DNA of 64,000 bases from contig NZ_JADQDO010000001.1 in assembly GCF_015694465.1 (NCBI RefSeq), positions 806,001 through 870,000 on the forward strand, written 5' to 3'. The position numbers were made by a program, and so were the translations under genes. Below are positions 28,342 to 37,966 of this stretch, piece by piece. The notes under the pieces are model-generated. The model was not told where the DNA came from and ran no database searches. It saw only the letters and a list, made by a program, of their open reading frames with translations. The stretch comes from Microvirga alba (GTDB taxonomy: Bacteria; Pseudomonadota; Alphaproteobacteria; Rhizobiales; Beijerinckiaceae). Position 1 is the first letter of the stretch. Every line of letters begins with the position of its first letter.

Positions 28342-28743
28342 CTACTCGATGATCGTCACCACCTTGCGGGTTTCCGGATCGACAAGGACAATCTCGTTAC
28401 CGTACCTGAAAAACCGATAAGTCTTCACGACCGGCACGTCGGTCACGACGGTGTCGGGGAAGGGCAGAAGTTCGACGGTCTGGGGCACCGTCCAGCCGAC
28501 GGCAACCTTCTCGTTCAGTGTCACCGGCTTCGCCGTCCTGAGCTGTTCGTGAATGATGGTACGCTTCTCGGGGGCAATCGTGACCGATCCCGTCGTCGGG
28601 ACCTGCATCGTCTCAGAAGGATGCATCGGTTGCGCAGGGCGCGTCGTCTCCGAAGGATGCATCGGTGTGGAAGGTTGAGCGCTTGCCGCAAGACCGGCAA
28701 GCAAACAAACCGTGGTGGTTGCTGCTAGTAGCGTGGATCTCAT
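28342..28743 (-). CDS. DUF1236 domain-containing secreted protein
   Basis: A 133-residue exported protein. ATG 28741-28743 lies 7 bases after a GGAGGAG ribosome site, better than the in-frame TTG at 28749. A signal peptide (LLAATTTVCLLAGLAASAQ) is followed by a duplicated PMHPSET segment. The C-terminal DUF1236 shows TYRFFRYGNEIVLVDPETR and RKVVTI. DUF1236 proteins are periplasmic or secreted, common in Hyphomicrobiales, and of unknown function. It is convergent with the outer-membrane protein gene. Confidence 0.82.
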   Translation of the reverse strand: MRSTLLAATTTVCLLAGLAASAQPSTPMHPSETTRPAQPMHPSETMQVPTTGSVTIAPEKRTIIHEQLRTAKPVTLNEKVAVGWTVPQTVELLPFPDTVVTDVPVVKTYRFFRYGNEIVLVDPETRKVVTIIE

Positions 28744-28905
28744 CGCCAAGCTCCTCCGAGTATGTTCGAAGCCAACCCAATCACGTCTAGAGAATCAACG
28801 TATAGCTTTGAGGTCCGTTTCAGCTGGGCTGATCTTTCAATAACGAGAAGCGGTGTTAGCTTTGCTTCCACAAGCTTTGTTGTTGCTGTTTTCCATTCAA
28901 AAATA

Positions 28906-29526
28906 TCATCGCAAAACTGTCAGGATAGCGATGGTAATGAAGAGGAGGCCTGCCGAGCGCCCGATCAGCATGGTGGCGCGAGGGCTGGACACCAGGAACG
29001 CACGGCTCGAACCGGCGGCAAAGGCGAGACCGCCATAGATGCCGAGTTGCATCAGCACGGTCAGGACGCCCATCACCAGAGCCTGAGTCCAGATTGCACC
29101 ATATTGAGGCAGCAAAAACTGCGGATAGACGGCGAGTATGAAAAGATAGGCTTTGGGATTGAGAAGACAGGTCACGGCTCCCTGTCGGAAGGCGATCCAT
29201 AAGGAATGGGTCTCCGCCGCGCCGATCGCTCCGACGGTAATTGAGCTGCGCAGGAGCGTGATTCCGATCCAGACCATATAGGCGGCGCCGGCAAAGAGCA
29301 GGGCCGTGAAGACCGAGGGAGCCAATCTCGACAGCAGGCCGACGCTGATGGCGCCGAAGGCCGTATGGAATGCGCCGCCGACCATGATGCCGCCTGTCGC
29401 TGCCAGTCCTGCCCGGCGTCCGCCGGTCAACGAGTTGGCGAGGACGAACAACATGTCCATACCCGGCACGATGATGATGCCGAAAAGAAGAATTACGAAG
29501 AGCCAGAGATTTTCAGTATAAGTCAT
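28906..29526 (-). CDS. LysE/RhtB family amino-acid exporter
   Basis: A 206-residue inner-membrane exporter of the LysE superfamily with about six hydrophobic helices. The N-terminal PGMDMLFVLANSLTGGRRAG, GAAYMVWIGITLLR and the central LLNPKAYLFILAVYPQF are family marks. Likely substrates are small amino acids such as homoserine, threonine or lysine, not predictable here. It is divergent from the YafY-type regulator at 29650, with a palindromic operator candidate between them, so it is probably the target of that regulator. Confidence 0.9.
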   Translation of the reverse strand: MTYTENLWLFVILLFGIIIVPGMDMLFVLANSLTGGRRAGLAATGGIMVGGAFHTAFGAISVGLLSRLAPSVFTALLFAGAAYMVWIGITLLRSSITVGAIGAAETHSLWIAFRQGAVTCLLNPKAYLFILAVYPQFLLPQYGAIWTQALVMGVLTVLMQLGIYGGLAFAAGSSRAFLVSSPRATMLIGRSAGLLFITIAILTVLR

Positions 29527-29610
29527 GTCAGTTGCCTAATGCCTTTCGGGTCATGGATCGCCTTTTGGTCCTGATTTTTCAACGGGATACTGAGACGGCA
29601 GCACATTGCC

Positions 29611-29632
29611 AACTGACAGCGTTGTGTCAGTT
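29611..29632. promoter_or_regulatory. Candidate operator between the LysE exporter and the YafY-type regulator
   Basis: AACTGACA (29611-29618) and TGTCAGTT (29625-29632) form a perfect 8-bp inverted repeat with a 6-base spacer. It lies 18 bp upstream of the regulator start codon and 85 bp upstream of the exporter start, in their shared control region. A dimeric winged-helix regulator would fit such a site. Confidence 0.65.
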
Positions 29633-29649
29633 GTGACCGGGAGCGCGCC

Positions 29650-30339
29650 ATGCGCAAGGCGTCACGCCTGTTCGAGATCATCCAGACGCTCCGTCTTGCG
29701 GAAGCACCTGTGACGGCCGCGCAGATGGCGGCGAGCCTGAAGGTCACGCCGCGCTCCATCTATCGCGACATTGCCGCGCTCCAGGCCATGCAGGTTCCGA
29801 TTCAGGGTGGGCGGGGGATCGGCTATTTGCTGCGGTCGGGGTTTGATCTGCCGCCGCTCATGTTCTCGATCGAGGAAACGGAGGCCATGGTCCTTGCGCT
29901 TGCCCTTCTTGAGCGCACCGGCGACGTCGCCCTCAAGCAGGCGGCGAGGCGGGCCCATCAGAAAATCGCCGCCGCGATGCCGCCGCCGCTGCGCCAGACG
30001 CTCGGGACAAAGACTCTTTACGCATGGGGCGCGGTCGCTCCCTCGTCGGACGGGATTGATCTCGCGATGGTGCGGGGCGCTATTCGCGACGAGCAGAAGA
30101 TCGAACTCGCTTATCGCGATGAGCAGGGTCACGCGTCGCGCCGGACGATCCGTCCGGTCGCCATCATCTATTATTCCGAGACCGCCAATATTGTGGCCTG
30201 GTGCGAGCTGCGTCAGGCATTCCGCAACTTCCGTGTCGATCGCGTGGAAGCGAGCGCGCTGATCGATTCGTTTTTCAAAGGCGAGGGCGATGATCTGAGA
30301 AGCCGCTGGATCGCGGGCTGGAAGTCGAATCAGAACTGA
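29650..30339 (+). CDS. YafY-type HTH/WYL-domain transcriptional regulator
   Basis: A 229-residue DNA-binding protein: an HTH_11 winged helix at the N-terminus (VTAAQMAASLKVTPRSIYRD, about 20-39), a central helical part, and a C-terminal WYL-type domain (about 140-215, AWCELRQAFRNFRVDRV). WYL domains sense nucleic acids or small ligands. The usual W-Y-L residues themselves read NIV here. A GGGAG ribosome site precedes ATG 29650. The gene is divergent from the LysE exporter and probably represses both itself and the exporter through the palindrome between them. Confidence 0.88.
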   Translation: MRKASRLFEIIQTLRLAEAPVTAAQMAASLKVTPRSIYRDIAALQAMQVPIQGGRGIGYLLRSGFDLPPLMFSIEETEAMVLALALLERTGDVALKQAARRAHQKIAAAMPPPLRQTLGTKTLYAWGAVAPSSDGIDLAMVRGAIRDEQKIELAYRDEQGHASRRTIRPVAIIYYSETANIVAWCELRQAFRNFRVDRVEASALIDSFFKGEGDDLRSRWIAGWKSNQN

Positions 30340-30353
30340 GCCGGGCGCCCAAC

Positions 30354-30385
30354 AAAAAAAGCCGGAGCCCTTTTGGGGCTCCGGC
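30354..30385 (-). terminator. Rho-independent terminator of glnA
   Basis: On the minus strand GCCGGAGCCC and GGGCTCCGGC form a perfect 10-bp stem (30361-30385) with a 5-base loop, then seven T residues (30354-30360). It lies 45 bp after the glnA stop, between convergent genes. Confidence 0.93.
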
Positions 30386-30430
30386 GAGGCAGCTGCGTTT
30401 CCGCAGCCGGGAGGAAACTCTCCGTCCTGC

Positions 30431-31840
30431 TTAGCAGGAATAGTACATCTGGAACTCGACCGGGTGGGGCGTCATTTCGAAGCGCATCACCTCGGTCATC
30501 TTCAGCTCGATGTAGCTGTCGATGAAGTCGTCGTTGAACACGCCGCCGGCCTTCAGGAACGCGCGATCCTTGTCGAGGCTGGCGAGCGCTTCGCGAAGCG
30601 AACCGCAAACCGTCGGGATCTTCTTCAGCTCCTTCGGGGGCAGGTCATAGAGGTCCTTGTCCATGGCCGGGCCGGGATCGATCTTGTTCAGGATGCCGTC
30701 GAGGCCGGCCATCATGATCGCCGCGAAGGCGAGATAAGGGTTGGCGGTCGGGTCGGGGAAGCGAATCTCGACGCGCTTGGCCTTCGGCGAAGTCGTCCAC
30801 GGAATACGGCAGGATGCGGAGCGGTTACGGGCCGAGTAGGCCAGCAGCACCGGAGCCTCGTAGCCCGGGACGAGACGCTTGTAGGAGTTCGTCGACGGGT
30901 TGGTGAAGGCGTTCAGTGCCTTGGCGTGCTTGATGATGCCGCCGATGTACCACAGGCATTCCTGGCTGAGGTCGGCATACTTGTTGCCGGCGAAGATGGG
31001 CTTGCCGCCCTTCCAGAGCGACTGGTGCACGTGCATGCCCGAGCCGTTGTCGCCGAAAACCGGCTTCGGCATGAAGGTCGCCGTCTTGCCGTAGGACTGC
31101 GCGACGTTGTGGATGCAGTACTTGTAGATCTGCATCTCGTCGGCGGTCTTCACGAGGGTGTTGAACTTCGTGCCGAGTTCGTGCTGGGCGGACGCCACCT
31201 CGTGGTGGTGCTTTTCGACCGTCACGCCCATCGAGGCCATGGCGGCGAGCATTTCGCTGCGCATGTCCTGGGCCGAATCGAGCGGCGGGACCGGGAAGTA
31301 GCCGCCCTTGATCGGAATGCGGTGACCGAGGTTGCCGCCCTCATAATCGCGATCGCCGTTGATCGGCAGCTCGGACGAGTCGAGCTTGAAGCCGGTGTTG
31401 TACGGGTCGGCCATGAACTTCACATCGTCGAACACGAAGAACTCGGCCTCGGGGCCGACATAAACCGTGTCGCCGATGCCCGTGGACTTCAGGTAGGCCT
31501 CGGCCTTCTTGGCGATGCCGCGCGGATCGCGCTCGTAGGGCTCGCCTGTCGCCGGCTCGAGAATGTCGCAGACGATGGACAGGGTCGACGCCGAGAAGAA
31601 GGGGTCGATCTGGGCGCTCGACGGATCAGGCATGAGGGTCATGTCGGATTCATTGATCGCCTTCCAACCGGCGATGGACGAACCGTCGAACATGATGCCG
31701 TCGGCAAACAGGTCTTCGTCAACCATGGTGACGTCGAACGTGACGTGTTGCCACTTGCCGCGCGGATCCGTGAAACGGAAGTCGACATACTTGATGTCGT
31801 TGTCCTTGATCGCCTTCAGCACATCCTTGGCGGTCTGCAT
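30431..31840 (-). CDS. glnA: Glutamine synthetase, type I
   Basis: Makes glutamine from glutamate, ammonia and ATP; a cytosolic dodecamer. The 469 residues match GSI along the whole length: [46 protein letters not shown] and the metal and substrate residues around HHHEVA. The adenylylation Tyr is in [10 protein letters not shown] near residue 398, so activity should be tuned by GlnE. AGAGGA precedes ATG 31838-31840. It lies 69 bp after glnB in the usual glnBA order. Confidence 0.97.
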   Translation of the reverse strand: MQTAKDVLKAIKDNDIKYVDFRFTDPRGKWQHVTFDVTMVDEDLFADGIMFDGSSIAGWKAINESDMTLMPDPSSAQIDPFFSASTLSIVCDILEPATGEPYERDPRGIAKKAEAYLKSTGIGDTVYVGPEAEFFVFDDVKFMADPYNTGFKLDSSELPINGDRDYEGGNLGHRIPIKGGYFPVPPLDSAQDMRSEMLAAMASMGVTVEKHHHEVASAQHELGTKFNTLVKTADEMQIYKYCIHNVAQSYGKTATFMPKPVFGDNGSGMHVHQSLWKGGKPIFAGNKYADLSQECLWYIGGIIKHAKALNAFTNPSTNSYKRLVPGYEAPVLLAYSARNRSASCRIPWTTSPKAKRVEIRFPDPTANPYLAFAAIMMAGLDGILNKIDPGPAMDKDLYDLPPKELKKIPTVCGSLREALASLDKDRAFLKAGGVFNDDFIDSYIELKMTEVMRFEMTPHPVEFQMYYSC

Positions 31841-31909
31841 GATCGTCTGGTCCTCTTCTGCCCTTTAGAAATGTCCTCGGCCTTAGGGCCGTGACTTGGT
31901 ATGACAAGC

Positions 31910-32314
<405 letters not shown>

Positions 32315-32427
32315 TCATGTTTCCAAGACCGGCAGTTCTGCCGACCCAGGAGGCACATTCTGATTAAAGTTTGTGCAGTTGCAACTTTCCTGGTCGCCGC
32401 CCTCCAATCGCAAGCTAAATCTTCACC

Positions 32428-33915
32428 ATGATCCGCCCCGAATTCGTTCTCACCCCGCTAGAAATGAAGCAGGCCGACGCGGCGACGATAGCGGCCGGGA
32501 CGCCCGGGATCGATCTGATGAGCCGCGCCGGGCGCGCCGTTGCCGACGTGGCCGAGCGCGTGACGGCGAGGGGGGGCCGGATCCTTGTCGTCGCGGGGCC
32601 GGGAAATAACGGCGGAGACGGGTTCGTCGCGGCGTGGCTCCTCGCGGAACGCGGCTATGGGGTTTCTCTCGGACTTCTCGGAAACCGCGACCGGCTCACG
32701 GGGGATGCCGCCAAGGCTTCACGGCATTGGACAGGCGATATCGGCGCTGCGGAGGACCTGCCCTTCCATGAGGCGGATCTCATCATCGACGCGCTGTTCG
32801 GCACGGGGCTGACCCGAAACCTCGAAGGCGCCGCCCGCCTTGCCGTCGAACGCATGAACATGTCCGGCCAGCCGATCCTGGCCGTCGATCTGCCATCAGG
32901 GATCGACGGGGAGACGGGCTCGGTCTGGGGCGTTGCGGTCAGGGCGGCACGCACCGTTACCTTCGCAGCGCGCAAGCCTTGCCACCTGTTGATGCCGGGG
33001 CGGGCTCATTGCGGGCCGGTCGAGGTGGCGGATATCGGGATCAGTCCCGAGACGCTTGCCGCGACGGGCGCGGATCTCTGGGCCAATCAGCCGGCGCTCT
33101 GGCTCGGCGCGCTGCCGCGACCCGGACTGGCGTCCCACAAATATAACCGTGGTCATACGCTCGTCGCGTCCGGTGGGGCGACCCGGACCGGGGCGGCTCG
33201 GCTTGCCGCCCGGGCGGCGCTGAGAATCGGCTCCGGTCTCGTGACCGTCGCCTCTCCGCCTGAAGCGCTCGGGGTCAACGCCGCGCATCTCACAGCGGTC
33301 ATGCTGCGCGGATGCGACGGTCCCGAGGGTCTTCATACGGTCCTTAAAGATGAGCGCTTCAACGCCTTGGTGTTGGGGCCGGCGCTTGGCGTGCATGCAA
33401 ATACCCGCGCCATGGTGGCGGTCGCCGTGCAGGCGCGGCGAAGCCTCGTGCTCGATGCCGATGCGCTCACCTCGTTCGAGGGGCTGGCCTCCGAGTTGCA
33501 TCAGGCATTCCGGCACTCACCGACGGTGCTGACGCCCCATAGCGGAGAGTTCAACCGTTTGTTCAGCGGACATTCCGATATTCTTGATCCTCCATCAAAA
33601 ATCGAGCGTGTGAGACGGGCTGCGTTCTACACAGGCGCGGTCGTCGTCTTGAAAGGGGCAGATACCGTCATCGCGTCGCCGGACGGTCGGGCGGCAATCA
33701 ATGAAAACGGCACTCCCTACCTGGCCACGGCAGGCTCGGGGGATACTTTGAGTGGCGTTATCGCGGGGCTGATGGCTCAGGGCGTCCATGCATTTGAGGC
33801 GGCGAGTGCGGGGGTGTGGATCCATGCGGCCGCCGGATCGAGCTTCGGGCCCGGTCTCATCGCGGAGGATCTCGCCGATCTTCTTCCCGGAACCCTCCGG
33901 GAACTGCTCAAATAA
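32428..33915 (+). CDS. nnr: Bifunctional NAD(P)HX epimerase/dehydratase
   Basis: Metabolite-repair enzyme that restores damaged hydrated NAD(P)H. The 495 residues combine an N-terminal YjeF_N epimerase (about 1-210; VAGPGNNGGDGFVAAWLL, DALFGTGLTR, AVDLPSGID) and a C-terminal ADP-dependent dehydratase (about 225-490; LVLGPALG, VLTPHSGEFNRL, NENGTPYLATAGSGDTLSG). Both active-site motifs are present. It is divergent from glnB. Its last bases overlap the 3' end of the convergent oxidase-like gene by 8 bp. Confidence 0.95.
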   Translation: MIRPEFVLTPLEMKQADAATIAAGTPGIDLMSRAGRAVADVAERVTARGGRILVVAGPGNNGGDGFVAAWLLAERGYGVSLGLLGNRDRLTGDAAKASRHWTGDIGAAEDLPFHEADLIIDALFGTGLTRNLEGAARLAVERMNMSGQPILAVDLPSGIDGETGSVWGVAVRAARTVTFAARKPCHLLMPGRAHCGPVEVADIGISPETLAATGADLWANQPALWLGALPRPGLASHKYNRGHTLVASGGATRTGAARLAARAALRIGSGLVTVASPPEALGVNAAHLTAVMLRGCDGPEGLHTVLKDERFNALVLGPALGVHANTRAMVAVAVQARRSLVLDADALTSFEGLASELHQAFRHSPTVLTPHSGEFNRLFSGHSDILDPPSKIERVRRAAFYTGAVVVLKGADTVIASPDGRAAINENGTPYLATAGSGDTLSGVIAGLMAQGVHAFEAASAGVWIHAAAGSSFGPGLIAEDLADLLPGTLRELLK

Positions 33916-35233
33916 CCTCGATCCAGGTCCAGAGCCCGGCATCGAACCGCTCCATCACCGTGGATGCGAGAAGCCATTTGCCAGGGTTGTCCGCGACAAA
34001 GGCGATCCGGATTGTGCGGTTCTCCGGCACCTGGACGGTATCGAGGAAATAAGGCTCCCAGCCATCATCGAGGGGGTGCAGCAAGCGGAAGACGTGGCCG
34101 TGCAGATGCATCGGCTGGGCGACGGGGCTCTGGTTGGTCAACGCCAGCACGACCGGGCTGCCACGCTTCACCTTGATCAGAGGTGCGCCAGCGGCGTCGC
34201 CCGAAGCGCCGTTCACCGTCCAGCCCGGCTGGGAGCTCTTGATCAGCACATCCTTGCGCGTGGCGCTCTGCAGCTTGATCGCGTCCGGCAGCTTCTTGTT
34301 CGGCGGCGGCGGCGCGATGGCGGGGAGGGCGGAGCGGGTTTCGCCGGTCGTGACAAACTCCACCAAGGCAATGCCGTCGCCGATGACGGCGGTGAGGGCC
34401 CCTCTGGCTCCCGCCTCGGACGGTAGATCGACGAGGACGTCGTAGCGCGTGCCGGGAGCGAAGGGCAGGGAGCCCTTGAGAGGTTCGAACGTGTCGGTCG
34501 GCTGCCCGTCGATGGCGATGACGTAGGGCCTTAATTGATCGAAACGCAGACGCATCGAGCGGGCGTTGCAAGCGTTCGCGAGGCGAAGGCGCAGACGCGT
34601 GCCCTGAGGCGCTTCGATGCGGTGCGGCGTGGCTTTGCCGTTGATGCTCAGCCAGTTGCCGAGCCGTCCTGCGGGATTTTCCTGCGAGGCCTGGTCGAAG
34701 GGAGCCAACGACCCGTCCTCATTCAAACTCCAGTCATCGACCAACAGAGCCAGGTCCTGATCCACTTGGGGCGGAGCCTGCTCCTCGATCACGAGAAGGC
34801 CGGAAAGGCCGCGCTCAAGGGGCTCGGCGCTGCCGCCGAGAACGCAGGGCCGGATCAGGAAAGTGCCGGCGTCGGGGGGCGTGAACCGATATTCGAAGCG
34901 GCCTCCTGGCGGCACGGGAGGCTGGGTCAGGCCGCCGACCCCGTCCATGGCGTTCGGCCCTCGGACCCCATGAAAATGCAGCGAGAGTGGCTTCGGCGTC
35001 TCGTTCTGAAGCGTTATGCCAAGCTCCGTTCCGTGCCTGGCGCGTACGACCGGGCTCAGGTCTCCGTTGAAGGCCCACAGGTCGCTCTCCTTGGCGGCAT
35101 CGGGGCGCAGCCGTCGCTGGGACGGCCTCGCGGCGAGCGTCACGGTCGTCTGTGACGGTTGTGCAACCCCGCGCCGGGACAGGCTGACGAGGGCCGTGGC
35201 GAGGCCTGCGGTCGCGGCGCGGCGGGTGATCAT
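33908..35233 (-). CDS. Multicopper-oxidase-like protein lacking several copper ligands
   Basis: A 441-residue cupredoxin-fold protein with a twin-arginine-type signal (MITRRAATAG, residues 1-25). The order is that of three-domain laccases. HFHG (H86, H88) is kept in domain 1 and MHLHGH (H376, H378, H380) in domain 3. The second ligand pair, usually WYHSH, reads LIRPC (126-130), and the C-terminal HCHxxxH copper motif reads LLASTVMERFDAG (421-433). A full T1 and trinuclear centre therefore cannot form. It may be a structural relative such as FtsP/SufI, or use another metal. ATG 35231-35233 was chosen over the longer frame because it begins the signal. Confidence 0.82.
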   Translation of the reverse strand: MITRRAATAGLATALVSLSRRGVAQPSQTTVTLAARPSQRRLRPDAAKESDLWAFNGDLSPVVRARHGTELGITLQNETPKPLSLHFHGVRGPNAMDGVGGLTQPPVPPGGRFEYRFTPPDAGTFLIRPCVLGGSAEPLERGLSGLLVIEEQAPPQVDQDLALLVDDWSLNEDGSLAPFDQASQENPAGRLGNWLSINGKATPHRIEAPQGTRLRLRLANACNARSMRLRFDQLRPYVIAIDGQPTDTFEPLKGSLPFAPGTRYDVLVDLPSEAGARGALTAVIGDGIALVEFVTTGETRSALPAIAPPPPNKKLPDAIKLQSATRKDVLIKSSQPGWTVNGASGDAAGAPLIKVKRGSPVVLALTNQSPVAQPMHLHGHVFRLLHPLDDGWEPYFLDTVQVPENRTIRIAFVADNPGKWLLASTVMERFDAGLWTWIEVI

Positions 35234-35415
35234 CTTCAAATGGACTCGATGCTGTGGGACTGAAGGCGCGGTGTCCCCGGTTACAGGCTTGAACGTCAAT
35301 GGCAAAGTTTGGTTGCTTCTCCCCAGAAAGCGCGAACTTTTTTGATGCGCCGGTCGTGGACCGTGCTATAGAGCCGCGTCCGGACGAGGGGCGCGTGCAC
35401 CGCGCCGCCTCACGC

Positions 35416-35500
35416 GCGGGCGTGGCGGAATTGGTAGACGCACTGGATTTAGGTTCCAGCGGCGAAAGTCGTGGGGGTTCGAGTCCCTCCGCCCGCACCA
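35416..35500 (+). tRNA. tRNA-Leu (anticodon TAG)
   Basis: An 85-base class II tRNA. The acceptor GCGGGCG (35416-35422) pairs with CGCCCGC (35490-35496), followed by encoded ACCA. The anticodon arm CTGGA-TTTAGGT-TCCAG gives TAG. The T-arm GGTTCGAGTCC and a long variable arm are present. Confidence 0.97.
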
Positions 35501-35615
35501 ATCTCGCTGGGGTTGGTTTCCGGAGGGCTCCAACCGGCTCAGATGACGGCTTGCTGCCGCATCGGTCGGGGCCTGGGACGAAGATTTTTCTCGAGTGAAC
35601 GAAGGCGAATAAACC

Positions 35616-37028
35616 ATGCAGGTGACGGAAACACTGTCCCAAGGCTTGAAGCGAGAATTCAAGGTCGTGCTCCCGGCCACTGAGCTGGAGCAGCGCCTGA
35701 ACGACGAACTGGCGACCCTCAAGGACCGCGTGAACATCAACGGCTTCCGTCCGGGCAAAGTGCCGGTCGGACATCTTCGCCGGGTCTATGGCCGCTCCGT
35801 CATGGCTGACGTCGTCCAGAACGCCGTCAACGAGGCGAACCGCAAGATCGTCGAGGACAACAGCCTGAAGCTGGCTTTCGAGCCGCAGGTTCAGTTTCCC
35901 GAGAACAAGGAAGAGGTCGAGAAGGTCATGAACGCCAAGGGCGATCTGGCCTTCACCGTCGCCCTCGAGGTTCTGCCCACCTTCGATCTGGTCGATCTGT
36001 CGGACGTGACCATCAAGAAGCCGACGGCTGAGGTTTCTGACGCCGAGATCACCGAATCGCTTGAGCGCATGGCCAAGCAGAACCGTTCCTTCGAGCCCAA
36101 GAAGGGCAAGGCTGCCGACGGCGACCGGGTCGTGGTCGCTTTCGTGGGCCGCATCGACGGCGCCGAATTCGAAGGCGGCAAGGGTGAGGACGTCCGCGTC
36201 GAGCTCGGCTCCAACACCTTCATCCCCGGTTTCGAGGAGCAGCTCGTCGGCCTCAAGGCTGGCGACACGAAGCTCGTGAAGGTCACCTTCCCGACCAACT
36301 ATCTGGCTCCGCATCTGGCCGGCAAGGACGCCGAGTTCGATGTGACCGTGAATGAGGTCGAGGCTCCGGGCGAGCTGAAGATCGATGACGAGCTCGCCAA
36401 GGGCTTCGGCATGGAATCGCTCGACAAGCTGAAGGACGCCGTCCGCAGCGCCATTCAGCGCGATTTCGATGCTCAGTCCCGCCGCAAGGTGAAGAAAGAG
36501 CTGCTCGATTCTCTCGATTCCAAGTACAGCTTCGAGCTGCCCCCGAGCCTCGTGGAGCAGGAATTCGCGGCTGTTTGGTCTCAGGTCGAGAGCGACATGA
36601 AGTCGAACAACCGCTCGTTCGCCGATGAAGAGACGACGGAAGAGGAAGCTCGCGCCGATTACCGTAAGATCGCGGAGCGTCGCGTGCGCCTCGGCTTGGT
36701 GCTTGCGCAGATCGGTGAGAAGTCCGATATCAAGATTTCCGACGATGAGGTCACTCAAGCTCTCATCGAGCGGGTCCGTCAGTATCCCGGCCAGGAAAAG
36801 CAGGTTTGGGACTTCTACCGGAAGAACCCGCAGGCCCTGGCTGAAATTCGGGCGCCGTTGTTCGAGGAGAAGGTTGTCGACCAGATCCTGTCTCAGGTGA
36901 AGGTGGTCGACGAGACCGTCTCGAAGGACGCGCTTTTCGGGGACGACGACGGTGAGGAAGCCTCTTCCGAGCCGAAGGCGAAGACCTCGAAGGCCAAGGG
37001 CGCAAAGAAAGCCAGCAAGAGCGAGTAA
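35616..37028 (+). CDS. tig: Trigger factor
   Basis: Ribosome-bound chaperone and prolyl isomerase that meets nascent chains. The 470 residues show the N-terminal ribosome-binding domain with the signature GFRPGKVP (about 43-50), an FKBP-type PPIase domain (about 160-245, [29 protein letters not shown]), and a helical C-terminal chaperone domain. The end is a Lys/Ser-rich tail ([15 protein letters not shown]). A GAAGG site precedes ATG 35616. It heads the conserved tig-clpP-clpX-lon-hup row. Confidence 0.96.
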   Translation: MQVTETLSQGLKREFKVVLPATELEQRLNDELATLKDRVNINGFRPGKVPVGHLRRVYGRSVMADVVQNAVNEANRKIVEDNSLKLAFEPQVQFPENKEEVEKVMNAKGDLAFTVALEVLPTFDLVDLSDVTIKKPTAEVSDAEITESLERMAKQNRSFEPKKGKAADGDRVVVAFVGRIDGAEFEGGKGEDVRVELGSNTFIPGFEEQLVGLKAGDTKLVKVTFPTNYLAPHLAGKDAEFDVTVNEVEAPGELKIDDELAKGFGMESLDKLKDAVRSAIQRDFDAQSRRKVKKELLDSLDSKYSFELPPSLVEQEFAAVWSQVESDMKSNNRSFADEETTEEEARADYRKIAERRVRLGLVLAQIGEKSDIKISDDEVTQALIERVRQYPGQEKQVWDFYRKNPQALAEIRAPLFEEKVVDQILSQVKVVDETVSKDALFGDDDGEEASSEPKAKTSKAKGAKKASKSE

Positions 37029-37064
37029 CGCCTTCTTAAGCGTCTCGCTGTTTGCATCATTCTG

Positions 37065-37093
37065 ACGGCCGCGCGCTCGCGCGGCCGTATTTT
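37065..37093 (+). terminator. Hairpin terminator between tig and clpP
   Basis: Perfect 10-bp stem, ACGGCCGCGC (37065-37074) and GCGCGGCCGT (37079-37088), loop GCTC, then ATTTT. It ends 14 bases before the clpP start codon and abuts the clpP ribosome site (GGAG). Confidence 0.75.
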
Positions 37094-37107
37094 GGAGCAG
37101 TGAGACG

Positions 37108-37740
37108 ATGAGAGATCCGGTCGCCCTCTATAACAACACGCTCGTCCCGATGGTGGTCGAGCAGTCGAATCGCGGCGAGCGCGCCTTCGACATCTATTCG
37201 CGCCTCTTGCGCGAGCGGATTATCTTCCTCACGGGTCCCGTCGAAGACTATTCGGCCTCGCTGATCGTGGCGCAGCTTCTGTTCCTCGAAGCCGAGAACC
37301 CGAAGAAGGAGATTTCCTTCTACATCAATTCGCCCGGTGGCGTCGTGACCTCCGGTCTGTCGATCTACGACACCATGCAGTTCATCCGTTGCCCCGTTTC
37401 GACGCTCTGCGTCGGCCAGGCGGCTTCGATGGGTTCGCTGCTTCTGGCCGCCGGCGAGGCGGGTCAGCGTTTCGCTCTCCCGAATGCTCGAATCATGGTC
37501 CACCAGCCCTCCGGCGGCTATCAGGGTCAGGTGACCGACATCATGATTCACGCCCGCGAGAGCGAGGCCCTGAAGCGCCGACTCAATGAAATCTACGTGA
37601 ACCATACGGGTCGGGATCTGGTCTCGGTCGAGCAGGCTCTGGAGCGCGACAACTTCATGACGGCCGATGCCGCCAAGGAATTCGGCATCATCGATCAGGT
37701 CATCACGAAGCGCCCTGAACCGGCGGCGACCCCTGCCTAA
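37108..37740 (+). CDS. clpP: ATP-dependent Clp protease proteolytic subunit
   Basis: Serine protease that forms the double heptamer chamber used with ClpX or ClpA. The 210 residues have the catalytic Ser in [12 protein letters not shown], the His in [11 protein letters not shown] and the Asp near the C-terminus (ALERDNFM). [12 protein letters not shown] is the family strand-turn. A GGAGCAG ribosome site overlaps the end of the tig terminator. clpX follows after 226 bp, so clpX probably has its own promoter or leader control. Confidence 0.96.
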   Translation: MRDPVALYNNTLVPMVVEQSNRGERAFDIYSRLLRERIIFLTGPVEDYSASLIVAQLLFLEAENPKKEISFYINSPGGVVTSGLSIYDTMQFIRCPVSTLCVGQAASMGSLLLAAGEAGQRFALPNARIMVHQPSGGYQGQVTDIMIHARESEALKRRLNEIYVNHTGRDLVSVEQALERDNFMTADAAKEFGIIDQVITKRPEPAATPA

Positions 37741-37875
37741 TCCTTAAAACCTGGGGACAAATTCCGTCCTGGTGCGTCTTTTTAGCCTGTCGCCCCGTTC
37801 CTATTGATCGCGCGTCATTGGCGTGTTTGCATGGGAATTCGGGGAGGCAAGATAATTTGACGGCTCAAATTTTTA

Positions 37876-37904
37876 GCGTCGGAACCTTTCATTAGTTCCG
37901 ACGC
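37876..37904. promoter_or_regulatory. 10-9-10 palindrome in the clpX leader
   Basis: GCGTCGGAAC (37876-37885) and GTTCCGACGC (37895-37904) form perfect arms with a 9-base spacer, 62 bp upstream of the clpX start. The geometry is like a CIRCE element (9-9-9) but the bases are not CIRCE. On the minus strand the palindrome is followed by TAAAAATTT. It could be an operator or a stem-loop. Confidence 0.5.
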
Positions 37905-37966
37905 ACATAAACTTAAGGGGTGCAGGGTCGGCACAGGCCGTCCCCGCACTGATTGGAGATGTGAGA

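Noticed and set aside
34815..36758. A 647-codon minus-strand frame spanning tRNA-Leu and trigger factor
   Set aside because: It runs antisense through tRNA-Leu and tig. The text GLEPPRLSPLEPKSSASTNS is the familiar false peptide from tRNA-Leu reverse complement.
37876..37904. CIRCE element (HrcA site) for the clpX palindrome
   Set aside because: The 9-base spacer fits but the arms are GCGTCGGAAC, not TTAGCACTC, so HrcA is not named.
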